Shown: in pieces, positions 25,872 through 34,540 of the stretch
How the letters are laid out: each line of letters begins with the position of its first letter
Position numbering within the stretch: position 1 is the first letter of the stretch
Assembly: GCF_007991615.1 (NCBI RefSeq)
Contig: NZ_BJYR01000003.1
Coordinates: forward strand, 62,001 to 126,000
Source of the DNA: Novosphingobium sediminis
Lineage (GTDB): Bacteria; Pseudomonadota; Alphaproteobacteria; Sphingomonadales; Sphingomonadaceae
Reading direction: 5' to 3'
DNA length: 64,000 nucleotides
Notes under the pieces: model-generated
Told to the model about the DNA's origin: nothing
Databases searched by the model: none
Seen by the model: the letters and a program-made list of their open reading frames with translations, nothing else
Position numbers and translations under genes: made by a program

Positions 25872-26729
25872 TCATGCAGACGGACCATCGAACCCGGTGT
25901 CTTCCGAGCGCGAGCGCCAAGGCGCGATGTCTGCTGCAACCATCGCCAGCTTGCGATCGATCCGCGCCAGGGCGTCGCGTCCGAGCGGCAGCCGCAAAGG
26001 CGGTGCCTCGGCCAGGATCGCCTGCATCAGCAACGCCATGCCGCGCGCCGGATCACCGGGCTGCGCGCCATTGTTCGCGTCGCTGAAATCGCGGGTCGCG
26101 CCGCTGGTCTGCTCGTAAGCGGCAAGGCGCGTCGCCCCGGCGGTGATCGACCGGCCAAGGAACGCAGTGCGAAATGCGCCGGGCTCCACGATAATCACCT
26201 TGATCCCGAACGGCGCGACTTCCTCCGCTAGTGCTTCCGACAAGCCCTCGACCGCGAACTTGCTGGCGTTGTAGAGGCCGAAGCCCTGCCGGCCGGTGAA
26301 GCCGCCGACTGACGAGAGGTTCACGATCCGCCCGCCAGAGGTGCGCCGCATCAGCGGCAGCGCCGCGCGGGTCATTTCGATCAGGCCAAACAGGTTCGTC
26401 TCGAACATCGGGCGATATTCCTGCGGCGCCAGCTCCTCGACCGCGCCGATGAGGCCAAAGCCGGCATTGTTGACCAGCACATCAAGCCGGCCAAACCGGG
26501 CCTCGGTGGTGGCGACGGCAGCCCTCGGACCATCCGCATCCGTCACGTCGAGCGTGATCGGCAACAGGGTCTCCGGGTAGCGCTCGCCCAGATCGGCGAG
26601 CGCAGCCGGGTTGCGGACGCCGGCGACAACCGCGTCGCCGCGCGCCAGCGCGAGTTCGGCGAGAATCCGGCCGAAGCCGGATGATGCGCCGGTGATAAGC
26701 CAGACCTTGGCTGCGTCAGAGATGTTCAT
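25872..26729 (-). CDS. Short-chain dehydrogenase/reductase
   Basis: A 285-residue classical SDR: TGASSGFG at 13-20, NNAG at 87-90, catalytic S140 (NLSS), Y153 and K157. The C-terminal extension rich in Ala and the VEPGAFRT segment resemble the large oxidoreductase or retinol-dehydrogenase-like branch. R39 after the second strand suggests NADP(H). It begins 12 bases after the quinone oxidoreductase stop, so the two form one leftward unit opposite a LysR gene. Confidence 0.9.
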   Translation of the reverse strand: MNISDAAKVWLITGASSGFGRILAELALARGDAVVAGVRNPAALADLGERYPETLLPITLDVTDADGPRAAVATTEARFGRLDVLVNNAGFGLIGAVEELAPQEYRPMFETNLFGLIEMTRAALPLMRRTSGGRIVNLSSVGGFTGRQGFGLYNASKFAVEGLSEALAEEVAPFGIKVIIVEPGAFRTAFLGRSITAGATRLAAYEQTSGATRDFSDANNGAQPGDPARGMALLMQAILAEAPPLRLPLGRDALARIDRKLAMVAADIAPWRSRSEDTGFDGPSA

Positions 26730-26741
26730 GGCGAATTCCTT

Positions 26742-27746
26742 TCAGGCAACGGTGATGGCGATCTTGCCGCGCTGGCGCTCCGCACCATTGCGACCGAGTA
26801 CGGCGTCATAGGCAGCAGCGGCTTCGGAGAGCGTGAAGCTGCGCGGATCGAGCCGGGGAAGCAGTTGCCCACCCTCTGCCAGCGCGGCGGCAGCTTCGAG
26901 AATCTTGCCGTAATGCGCGCGGCCTTCGTCTGCCAGCAGCGCATGCAGCGTGAAGACGCCCGAGTAGGTCGCTTGCTTGAAGGAAAGCGGCGCCAGCGGG
27001 TGCGTGCCCCAGCCAAGGCAGCTGACGACATGGCCCATCCGCCGCACCGCCCTGAACGCGGTATCCAGCATTGCGCCGCCGCCAGTATCGTAGACCACAT
27101 CGAATCCCGCGCCGCCGGTATGCTCGGCAACGAAGTCCTCGACCGGCTGTTCGGCGTCGATCGGCACCGCACCGAGGCAGCTCAGGTATTGGTGATCGTG
27201 GCTGAATGCGGTTGCATAGACCCGGGCACCGTGCGCGAGTGCGATCTGCACCGCGACATGACCCACGCCGCCAGCGCCGCCAAGCACAAGCACCGTCTGC
27301 CCCGGCCGGATCTGCGCGCGGTCGATCAGGCCTTCCCACGCGGTGATGACAACCAGCGGCAACACCGCCGCCTCGCGCATCGTCAGATTCGCAGGCTTGT
27401 GCGCCAGCAGCCGGGCATCCGCCGCGACATACTGGGCAAGCGAGCCCTGCATGCCGGCAACGCCGCCGGTGAAGCCGTAGACTTCGTCGCCCGGCGCAAA
27501 GCCCGAAACGCCGCTGCCGACTTTCTCGACCACCCCGGCAAGGTCCATGCCGAGCACGGCGGGCAAGGCGTGGTTGGCATGGGCGGCCTGTCCGGCGCGG
27601 ATCTTGGTATCGAGCGGGTTGGTGCCGCTGGCCTTGACGCGGACCAGCACCTGCCGGCTCGCCGGGACCGGGCGGGCCACTTCGCGGATCGTGAAAGGAC
27701 CATCGTTGGTTTCGACGATGGCAGCAAGCATGGTAGTCTGTGACAT
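26742..27746 (-). CDS. Zinc-independent quinone oxidoreductase-like dehydrogenase (MDR family)
   Basis: A 334-residue medium-chain dehydrogenase/reductase. The Rossmann motif is LGGAGGVG at 155-162; the N-terminal GroES-like domain has GTNPLDTKIR and the family segment GMDLAGVVEKVG. The zinc-ligand cysteines and histidines of true alcohol dehydrogenases are absent, so it belongs with quinone oxidoreductases and enone reductases that use NADPH. It is divergent from the LysR gene at 27834 and is probably controlled by it. Confidence 0.9.
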   Translation of the reverse strand: MSQTTMLAAIVETNDGPFTIREVARPVPASRQVLVRVKASGTNPLDTKIRAGQAAHANHALPAVLGMDLAGVVEKVGSGVSGFAPGDEVYGFTGGVAGMQGSLAQYVAADARLLAHKPANLTMREAAVLPLVVITAWEGLIDRAQIRPGQTVLVLGGAGGVGHVAVQIALAHGARVYATAFSHDHQYLSCLGAVPIDAEQPVEDFVAEHTGGAGFDVVYDTGGGAMLDTAFRAVRRMGHVVSCLGWGTHPLAPLSFKQATYSGVFTLHALLADEGRAHYGKILEAAAALAEGGQLLPRLDPRSFTLSEAAAAYDAVLGRNGAERQRGKIAITVA

Positions 27747-27781
27747 GGTCTTTCTCCTCGTGATGGCACAAGAATGACCTC

Positions 27782-27798
27782 TTCAGTGTTGAACTGAA
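27782..27798. promoter_or_regulatory. LysR-type dyad TTCAGT-GTTGA-ACTGAA
   Basis: A perfect 6-bp dyad with 5-base spacer in the 87-bp divergent space between the quinone oxidoreductase and LysR genes. Size and position suit a LysR operator. Confidence 0.5.
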
Positions 27799-27810
27799 AT
27801 CCAAATGAAT

Positions 27811-27825
27811 GCATGTTATCCATGC
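27811..27825. promoter_or_regulatory. Dyad GCATG-TTATC-CATGC
   Basis: A second perfect inverted repeat, 13 bases from the first and 9 bases before the LysR start. LysR regulators often bind a strong recognition site and a nearby activation site, and the pair fits that pattern. Confidence 0.42.
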
Positions 27826-27833
27826 GATTTTGA

Positions 27834-28718
27834 ATGGATTACCAGATGCGCTCACCCCCACTCGAATGGAGCGACCTTCCGGTGTTCCTCGCCATCGCGC
27901 GCGAGGGGACGCTGGGCCGTGCCGCACGCCGGACCGGACAGTCGCAGCCCACAATGGGCCGCCGCCTCCGTGCGCTTGAGGAGGCCACGGGTCTGACGCT
28001 GTTCCAGCGCAGCAGCGAGGGCTTTGTCCTGACTGACGATGGCGAAGTCATGCTGCGCCACGCCGAACGGATGGAAGCCGAAGCGCAGGCGCTGGCGCGC
28101 GAACTCGCGGGGAGCGAGGCGGGCCTCGAAGGCATGCTGCGGCTGACGTGTTCCGACTGGTTCGGACGCATTGTGCTCGCGCCTGTCCTTGCCGAGTTCC
28201 ACCGCCTCCAACCCGGCGTCGTGATCGAAACGCTGACCGATGCCCGCGTCTACAGCCTCTCGCGCCGTGAAGCCGATCTGGTGTTCCGCATCACCGGTTT
28301 CGACGAGCCCGAGGTGATCGCTCGGCGCGTCATGACGATGCCCTATGCGGTTTACGCAAAGGTCGGCAGCGCGAAACCGGTGGACGGCGATGGCAAGGCA
28401 TGGCCGGTCATCGTCATGGATACGGCATTCAGTTCGATGCCTGATGTCGATTGGCTCATGCAAACGCTGCCTGGCGCACGGATCGCCGCGCGGAGCAACA
28501 GCCGCGACATGCAGGCGCAGCTTTGCGCGCTGGGCGCAGGCTTCGCCGTGCTGCCAAAGCCGCTTGGACAGGCGACCCCGGGGATCGAGGAAGTCGACCT
28601 CGGCTCAGCGCCGCCGACGCGGGACACATGGCTCGGCTATCACCGCGACATGAAGCGTCAGCCACGGCTTCGGGCGCTGCTTGATCTGGTGATCGAGCGC
28701 CTATCTCCGCAAGCCTAG
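27834..28718 (+). CDS. LysR-family transcriptional regulator
   Basis: A 294-residue LysR regulator with an N-terminal winged helix (FLAIAREGTLGRAARRTGQSQ then PTMGRRLRALEE) and a periplasmic-binding-like effector domain. The start may be the ATG at 27834 or the one at 27846. It is divergent from the oxidoreductase pair, which it probably regulates through the dyads between them. Its stop codon overlaps the stop of the convergent carboxyltransferase gene: the four bases CTAG serve both. Confidence 0.9.
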   Translation: MDYQMRSPPLEWSDLPVFLAIAREGTLGRAARRTGQSQPTMGRRLRALEEATGLTLFQRSSEGFVLTDDGEVMLRHAERMEAEAQALARELAGSEAGLEGMLRLTCSDWFGRIVLAPVLAEFHRLQPGVVIETLTDARVYSLSRREADLVFRITGFDEPEVIARRVMTMPYAVYAKVGSAKPVDGDGKAWPVIVMDTAFSSMPDVDWLMQTLPGARIAARSNSRDMQAQLCALGAGFAVLPKPLGQATPGIEEVDLGSAPPTRDTWLGYHRDMKRQPRLRALLDLVIERLSPQA

Positions 28719-30238
28719 GCGGCTCCCAGCTTGCCCCACGCGAGTTCGGCGAATTCACAGAGCAGCGGGCGCGTGTCACGCGGGTCGATGATGTCCTCCA
28801 CCGCATAGCGTTCGGCAGTGCGGAAGGGGGAGCGCACCTTGTTGAGCCGTTCGCGGATCATCGCGAGATGGGCCGCCGGATCCTCTGCTGCTTCAAGCTC
28901 CGACTTGTAGGCGACTTCGATGCCGCCCTCGATCGGCAGACTGCCCCAATCGCCCGATGGCCACGCGAAGCGGTACTGAAAGTCGTCCGCATTGCTCATT
29001 GCGCTGCCCGCGATGCCATAGGCGCGCCGCACGATGACCGAGGCGAGCGGCACCGTCGCGCGGTAGATCGCGTTCATCGCCTGCACGCCGTAGCGGATCG
29101 TCCCCGTAGTCTCAGCAGCTAGGCCGATCATGAACCCTGGATTGTCGACGAGGTGGACAATCGGGAGGCGGAACTGATCGGCAAGCTTGACGAAGCGCTC
29201 GACCTTCTCGGATGTACGCGCTTCCCACGATCCGCCCAGAAACGAGGGATCGCTGGCGAGCAGCGCAACCGGCCGGCCATTGAAGCGGGCAAACGCGGTG
29301 ATCGCAGCGCGGCCCCACTGGCGCCCCATCTCAAACACGCTGCCCTTGTCGGCCACGGCCTCGGCGACGCGGCGCATCGAATAGACCTGCTTGGGATCGC
29401 GCGGAACGGCAGAGAGCAGGAAGTCCTCGCGCCGGTCGACGGGATCGAAAGGTTCGGTCGCGGGTGCTGGCTGGCCAACCCGGCTTGGCAGGTAGGACAG
29501 GAACCGCCGCGCGCGCTGGAAGGCTTCGGCCTCGCTGGCGACTTCATCGTCGACGACGCCGTTACGGGTGTGGATCGCGCTGCCGCCAAGGCTTTCCTTG
29601 TCGCTCGCCTCGCCCAGTGCCTCGACCACGGCAGGTCCGGCGGCGAACAGTTGCGAGAGGCCCTTCACCATCAGCGAATAGTGGCTCGCCACCACCCGCG
29701 CCGCGCCCAGCCCCGCCGTTGGCCCGAGTGCGAGGGCGACCACCGGCACGCTATCGAGGTTGCGGATCACATCCGACCAGCCGGGAACTGCGGGCACGTA
29801 TGTCGCGCCGATTTCTTCGAGCGTGCGCACCGAACCACCACCCCCGGTGCCATCGATCATGCGGATGATCGGGATGCCCAGCGTGTGCGCCATCTTCTCG
29901 CACTGGGTGAACTTGCGGTGGATCGCCGCATCAGCCGCACCGCCGCGCACGGTAAAGTCATCGGCGGATGCGACGACCGGGCGTCCCTCGATGTTGGCAC
30001 GGCCGAAAATGAGGTTCGAGGCATTGAGGTCGGTGAGGTCACCCGCTTCATCGTAGTGACCCTTCCCGGCGATCTTGCCGATTTCACGGAACGATCCGGT
30101 ATCGACGAGCCCGGCAATCCGGGCCCGCGCATCCAGCTTGCCGCGCGCATGCTGGCGCGCAACCTTGTCCGCGCCGCCCATCTTCTCGGCCATCGCCTCG
30201 CGGCGGCGCAGTTCATCGATCTCGGCTTGCCATGTCAT
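28715..30238 (-). CDS. Acyl-CoA carboxylase carboxyltransferase (beta) subunit
   Basis: A 507-residue carboxyltransferase with two crotonase-like halves, as in propionyl-, methylcrotonyl- or geranyl-CoA carboxylase beta subunits. Glycine-rich oxyanion segments are DGTGGGGS in the first half and VDNPGFMIG in the second. The enzyme moves CO2 from biotin to an acyl-CoA. It needs a biotin-carboxylase/biotin-carrier alpha subunit, and none is encoded in this window. Its upstream neighbour on the same strand is a LysR gene, 79 bases away. The substrate is undetermined. Confidence 0.9.
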   Translation of the reverse strand: MTWQAEIDELRRREAMAEKMGGADKVARQHARGKLDARARIAGLVDTGSFREIGKIAGKGHYDEAGDLTDLNASNLIFGRANIEGRPVVASADDFTVRGGAADAAIHRKFTQCEKMAHTLGIPIIRMIDGTGGGGSVRTLEEIGATYVPAVPGWSDVIRNLDSVPVVALALGPTAGLGAARVVASHYSLMVKGLSQLFAAGPAVVEALGEASDKESLGGSAIHTRNGVVDDEVASEAEAFQRARRFLSYLPSRVGQPAPATEPFDPVDRREDFLLSAVPRDPKQVYSMRRVAEAVADKGSVFEMGRQWGRAAITAFARFNGRPVALLASDPSFLGGSWEARTSEKVERFVKLADQFRLPIVHLVDNPGFMIGLAAETTGTIRYGVQAMNAIYRATVPLASVIVRRAYGIAGSAMSNADDFQYRFAWPSGDWGSLPIEGGIEVAYKSELEAAEDPAAHLAMIRERLNKVRSPFRTAERYAVEDIIDPRDTRPLLCEFAELAWGKLGAA

Positions 30239-30317
30239 CGTTCACGCTCTCCCGCCAAACGATGTGCCATGTCCGGCAGCGCGGTAAAAGAGGGCACGGC
30301 CTCGCTTTTCTGCCAGA

Positions 30318-31166
30318 TCAGGGCTGGATCTGCGCCGCTGCCCGCAAGCCTGCGCGGATGCGGTCCATCACGCCCGGGTCCGCCTTGGCGGAATGGACGA
30401 AATAGGCCGAGTAGGAAAATTCCGGGCTATCCGGCACCAGCGCAAGCTGCCCTCTTTCGAGATAGGGCCGAATGAAGCCCTTGCGGAAGTAACCGCTACC
30501 GCCAACCTCAAGGATGTAATCCAGCGCTAGCGGACCGTAGCTGATCGAGACGACCGCGTTGGGGCGATCGGGAAACGCAGCCTGATGGTTGGCGGCGAAT
30601 TCCTCCCCCCAATCGATCCGCACATGGGCCTCAGGCGGAATCGGCCCGGTGGTCGCCATGCTGCGGGCGAGGACCAGCTTTTCCTCGAACAACAGCTCGA
30701 CGACGAGGCCCGGCCTGCTGGAAGCGCCGTAGATCACTGCAACGTCGAGCGTCCCGTCCTGCACTTGCTCGATAAGCCGATACGATGGATCGATCCTTGT
30801 GCTGACCGCGATTTCCGGACATTCGCGCCGCATCCACAGCAGCCAGTGCCGCAGCAACGGGTTCCACAGGCTTAGCTCGACGCCTATGGTCACGACCGTC
30901 TCGCGCCCCGGCGGGAGGCCCACCGCCGCCTGCGCCCGCTCCCACACCTGAACGAGCGTGGCTGCAAAGCGCTGAAACTGTTCCCCAGCCGCCGTCAGCC
31001 GCGCACCCGATTTGTTGCGGACGAACACTTGCCGATCGAGTTGGTCCTCCAGCACGCGAATGCGCGCGCTGACAGCAGTCTGCGTTATGTTGAGGTTCTC
31101 GGCGGCGCGCACGAAGCTGCCGGTCTTGACGACCTCAAGAAACGTCCGGGCGATGCTGATGTCCAT
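30318..31166 (-). CDS. LysR-family transcriptional regulator
   Basis: A 282-residue LysR protein with helix-turn-helix FVRAAENLNITQTAVSARIRVLE near 18-40 and the usual effector domain. It is divergent from the FUSC efflux operon across a 193-bp AT-richer region, which makes it the candidate regulator of aromatic-acid export, comparable to AaeR. It may also control the carboxyltransferase gene just downstream on its own strand. Confidence 0.9.
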   Translation of the reverse strand: MDISIARTFLEVVKTGSFVRAAENLNITQTAVSARIRVLEDQLDRQVFVRNKSGARLTAAGEQFQRFAATLVQVWERAQAAVGLPPGRETVVTIGVELSLWNPLLRHWLLWMRRECPEIAVSTRIDPSYRLIEQVQDGTLDVAVIYGASSRPGLVVELLFEEKLVLARSMATTGPIPPEAHVRIDWGEEFAANHQAAFPDRPNAVVSISYGPLALDYILEVGGSGYFRKGFIRPYLERGQLALVPDSPEFSYSAYFVHSAKADPGVMDRIRAGLRAAAQIQP

Positions 31167-31231
31167 TTTCGTGCTGCCCCCGGGGTTTGGCGGCTTCCAT
31201 TCAGCATGGTGAGCCGGGTGCCGTAACTACA

Positions 31232-31248
31232 GTATTCTTGCGTAATAC
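31232..31248. promoter_or_regulatory. LysR-type dyad GTATT-CTTGCGT-AATAC
   Basis: A perfect 5-bp dyad over 17 bp with T-N11-A spacing, in the divergent region between the LysR gene and the efflux operon. A looser pair TACCAT/ATGGTA (31246-31251 and 31266-31271) overlaps it. It is a candidate operator for the LysR protein. Confidence 0.45.
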
Positions 31249-31359
31249 CATCATTATTTTGATCTATGGTACGCTACCAAAGGCCGCTAGCGCGCGCTGA
31301 AGCGGGGGCGCCAAAGCTGCACGGCGATCGGCAACACCCCCGCACGATTGCCGGAATCG

Positions 31360-33417
31360 ATGTCCACGCTCACTGCCCAACACCGCTTGAAGCTGCCTCT
31401 GGTAGTGGTCGATCCGCAAAAGTTGCTGTTCTCGCTCAGCAGCTTCCTTGCGGCAGCGATCACGCTTGCTATCGCGTTTGCGGCCAGCATGCCGCGGCCA
31501 TGGTGGGCCTTGCTGACCGTCTATGTCACCGCTCAGCCGATGGCGGGCGCGTTCCGGCCCAAGGTGCTCTACCGCATCGGCGGCATCCTGACCGGCGCAG
31601 CGATGACTCTGCTTCTGGTGCCGAACCTGCAGAATGCGCCCGAACTTCTGGTGCTGTGTCTGGCTTCGTGGACGGGACTGTGCATCTACCTTGCCGTGCT
31701 TGACCGCACGCCCCGGGCCTTTCTGTTCCAGATGGCAGCGTTCAGCGCGGCGGTGATGAGCTTTCCCTACCTCGACGATCCCAGCAGCATCTTCGAGACC
31801 ACTATCGCCCGCGTGCTCGAAATGATGGTGGCGATCCTCAGCGTGACTGCTGTGCACGCGCTGCTGCAACCATGGAGCGCGACGCCGGTCATCCGCGCAA
31901 GGGCGCGCTCCTTTCTCGATCATGCGCGCCGGTGGACCGCGGAGGCGCTCTCCAGCCAGCACACCCGTCTCGAAAACGAGCACCGCCGGGCCTTGGCGGC
32001 GGATGTCACCGAACTCGGCATGATCGCGGTCCACCTGCCCTTTGACCAGCGCTGGGCACCTGCAACCCGGCGGCGCGTCTACGCGCTCCAGCAGCAACTC
32101 GCCAACGTTCTGCCGCTGGCTTCTGCCGCCGCGAACCGGCTTGATCTGCTGCGCGCCGCTCCTGGCATTTCGCCCGAATTGGCCGTGCTCCTCGATGACA
32201 TGACCGATTGGCTGCGCCCCGGCGAAGGCAACCTCACGCAGGCCGCCGTGCTGGCGGCGCAGGCACGGCAATTGGCGGTGAGCTTGGAGAAGGCGCACGA
32301 CTGGGATGGCCTGCTGGCAGCGAGCGCCTGCCTGCGCATGGCGGCGCTTCTGGATGCACTTGTCGCCAGCGAGCGCCTTTACGCAGGCATCGGGGAGCCC
32401 GGGGGTGCAAACGACGCCAGCCTCGAGGACGCCCCCTTCACGCTTGCCCGCGATCACGGCGTGGCAGCGCTGGCAGGGCTCGCGACCGGCACGGCAATCG
32501 TGCTCTACTGCGCGGTGTGGATCCTGCTTGCCTGGCCCAACGGATCTGCGACAGCAGCCTTTGCCGCGCTCATTACATGCTCCTTCGCCGCGCAGGACGA
32601 TCCCGCTCCCGTGATCGGGCGCTACCTCATCGCGACACTCAAGACCTTTCCGTTCGCCGCGCTCTACCTTTTCGTGATCCTTCCGCGTGTCGATGGGTAT
32701 GAGATGCTGGTGGTCACGCTGGCGCCGACGCTGGTGTGGATGGGATATATTCAGGCCGATCCGAAACGTTCGGCGCAAGCGTTGCCGATGTTCTCCTGCT
32801 TCATCGTCGCGATGGGCTTTCTTCCCCGCTTTCAGGCCGATTTCGCGAACTTCATCAACACCGGCCTTGCGCAAGTCGGCGGGATCGTGGCGACGCTGGC
32901 AGTCACGCGGCTGTTCCGTTCGGCTGGCGTGATCTGGACCGCACGGCGCATCGTGCGGGCAAATTGGGCCGATGTGGCTGAGCTCGCCGATATCCGCCGG
33001 CCGTTCCGACCCGATCGCTGGACTGCCTCAGCCATCGACCGCCTCGGCCAGGTTGCGGCGCGCATGGCGCTGGCCCGGTCCGGCGGCGATCTGCACGCGG
33101 CAGACGGCCTTGCCGACCTCAGGATCGGGCGTAACGTCATCCCCTTGCGCCGTGCGCTCCCCCATGTTCCGCACGACATGCGTCGTCATCTCGGCACCGT
33201 GCTCGCGGGCCTCACCGGGCTCTATGCAGATCGCTGGTGGAAGGGTGTGCCGCTGCCGGCCCCTGATACGCTGCGCCAGCATATCGACGATGCGCTGGCC
33301 GACTTGCTGGCTCTGCCCGCAGAGGAACACCGGCAGGCCGCATTGCAAGCGCTGGTCGGCATGCGCTGCAACCTGTTTCCGGACGCATCCGCGCCGCACT
33401 GGCAGGCTGCGGCATGA
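31360..33417 (+). CDS. FUSC-family aromatic acid exporter permease
   Basis: A 685-residue inner-membrane protein of the fusaric acid resistance / AaeB family. Two blocks of transmembrane helices (about 25-160 and 370-520) are each followed by a soluble region, the typical FUSC duplication; RPWWALLTVYVTAQP is the family segment in the first block. It exports aromatic carboxylic acids with the following adaptor. ATG at 31360 is chosen over an upstream TTG. It overlaps the DUF1656 gene by 4 bases. Confidence 0.92.
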   Translation: MSTLTAQHRLKLPLVVVDPQKLLFSLSSFLAAAITLAIAFAASMPRPWWALLTVYVTAQPMAGAFRPKVLYRIGGILTGAAMTLLLVPNLQNAPELLVLCLASWTGLCIYLAVLDRTPRAFLFQMAAFSAAVMSFPYLDDPSSIFETTIARVLEMMVAILSVTAVHALLQPWSATPVIRARARSFLDHARRWTAEALSSQHTRLENEHRRALAADVTELGMIAVHLPFDQRWAPATRRRVYALQQQLANVLPLASAAANRLDLLRAAPGISPELAVLLDDMTDWLRPGEGNLTQAAVLAAQARQLAVSLEKAHDWDGLLAASACLRMAALLDALVASERLYAGIGEPGGANDASLEDAPFTLARDHGVAALAGLATGTAIVLYCAVWILLAWPNGSATAAFAALITCSFAAQDDPAPVIGRYLIATLKTFPFAALYLFVILPRVDGYEMLVVTLAPTLVWMGYIQADPKRSAQALPMFSCFIVAMGFLPRFQADFANFINTGLAQVGGIVATLAVTRLFRSAGVIWTARRIVRANWADVAELADIRRPFRPDRWTASAIDRLGQVAARMALARSGGDLHAADGLADLRIGRNVIPLRRALPHVPHDMRRHLGTVLAGLTGLYADRWWKGVPLPAPDTLRQHIDDALADLLALPAEEHRQAALQALVGMRCNLFPDASAPHWQAAA

Positions 33418-33638
33418 TCGAGGAAATCCAATTGCTCGGCGTCTATGTGCCCGCCGCGCTCGTCTGGGCGGTCGTGGCAGCAGTGGCGGTCTATCTTCTG
33501 CGCGTCCCCTTGCAGCGCATACCGGCGGAGAAGCTCGTGTGGCACCCCGGCCTGCTCGATCTGCTCCTGTTCGTGCTCATCTGGTGGGGGCTCGGAGCCC
33601 TTGCCGATACCTACCTCACCTCCTGGCTGGCTTCTTGA
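33414..33638 (+). CDS. DUF1656 family membrane protein (AaeX-like)
   Basis: A 74-residue protein with two transmembrane segments (about 9-29 and 46-66) and the family start EIQLLGVYVP. DUF1656/AaeX proteins sit between FUSC permeases and HlyD adaptors; their function is not established. ATGA overlap with the permease and a two-base gap to the adaptor show that all are translated as one unit. Confidence 0.9.
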   Translation: MIEEIQLLGVYVPAALVWAVVAAVAVYLLRVPLQRIPAEKLVWHPGLLDLLLFVLIWWGLGALADTYLTSWLAS

Positions 33639-33640
33639 AC

Positions 33641-34540
33641 ATGCCCGTTTTCCGAAATCTCCTGCGGTCCGTGCTGACCCTTGCCGTCCTGTTCGGCATC
33701 CTTGCCGGGATCTATGCGCTGTGGCTGCGCTATCAGGTCGCGCCGATCACCCGCGACGGCAAGGTCCGGGCCGATCTGGTGCCGGTGGCGGCGGACGTCA
33801 GCGGCCTCGTCACCGAAGTGCGGGTGCGCGACAACCAGATCGTGAAGCAAGGCGACGTCCTCTTCGTCATCGACAGGCCGCGCTACCAGCTGGCGCTGGA
33901 ACAGGCAGAGGCCACGCTCGCCAACCAGCAGGCCGCATTGGCGCAGGCTGTCCGCGAAGACCGGCGCAACCGCGCAATGCCCGATGTGGTCGCAGCCGAG
34001 CAGACCGAACAGGGCGGCGCCAAGGTCGATGAACTGCGCGCGAGCATCCGGCTGGCAGCGGCGGCGCGCGATCTCGCCCGGTTCAATCTCGGGCGAACTG
34101 TCGTGCGGGCGCCGGTCGCGGGCACGGCCTCCAACGTGTCGCTACAGCCCGGCGTGTACCTCACGGCGGGCAAATCCGCGCTTGCGCTCGTCTATAACCA
34201 GTCGATGCGCGTGGAGGGCTATTTCGAGGAAACAAAGCTTCCCGCCATCCGCATCGGTGATCCTGCCAGCGTCTACCTGATGGGCGTGCGCGATGAGATC
34301 ACCGGGCATGTCGAGAGCATCGCGGGCGGCGTCGAGGATCGAGAGCGCGCCGGAGCGGATGGGCAGCTTGCCAACGTCAACCCCTCCTTCACGTGGGTTA
34401 GGCTCGCCCAGCGCATACCGGTGCGGGTGGCGGTGGACAGGATCCCCCCCAATGTGCGGATGATCCCGGGACAGACGGCAACCGTCATCGTGCATCCGCG
34501 CAGCGACGGGCGCGAAATTCATCGCAGCCTGCCATGGTAA
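33641..34540 (+). CDS. HlyD-family efflux adaptor (AaeA/EmrA-like)
   Basis: A 299-residue periplasmic adaptor. One N-terminal transmembrane anchor (about 7-28), barrel-sandwich halves (VSGLVTEVRVRDNQIVKQGD and VVRAPVAGTASNVSL), a short coiled-coil hairpin of Ala/Gln/Arg between them, and a C-terminal beta-barrel. It couples the FUSC permease to the outer-membrane factor whose start codon overlaps its end by 7 bases. Confidence 0.92.
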   Translation: MPVFRNLLRSVLTLAVLFGILAGIYALWLRYQVAPITRDGKVRADLVPVAADVSGLVTEVRVRDNQIVKQGDVLFVIDRPRYQLALEQAEATLANQQAALAQAVREDRRNRAMPDVVAAEQTEQGGAKVDELRASIRLAAAARDLARFNLGRTVVRAPVAGTASNVSLQPGVYLTAGKSALALVYNQSMRVEGYFEETKLPAIRIGDPASVYLMGVRDEITGHVESIAGGVEDRERAGADGQLANVNPSFTWVRLAQRIPVRVAVDRIPPNVRMIPGQTATVIVHPRSDGREIHRSLPW

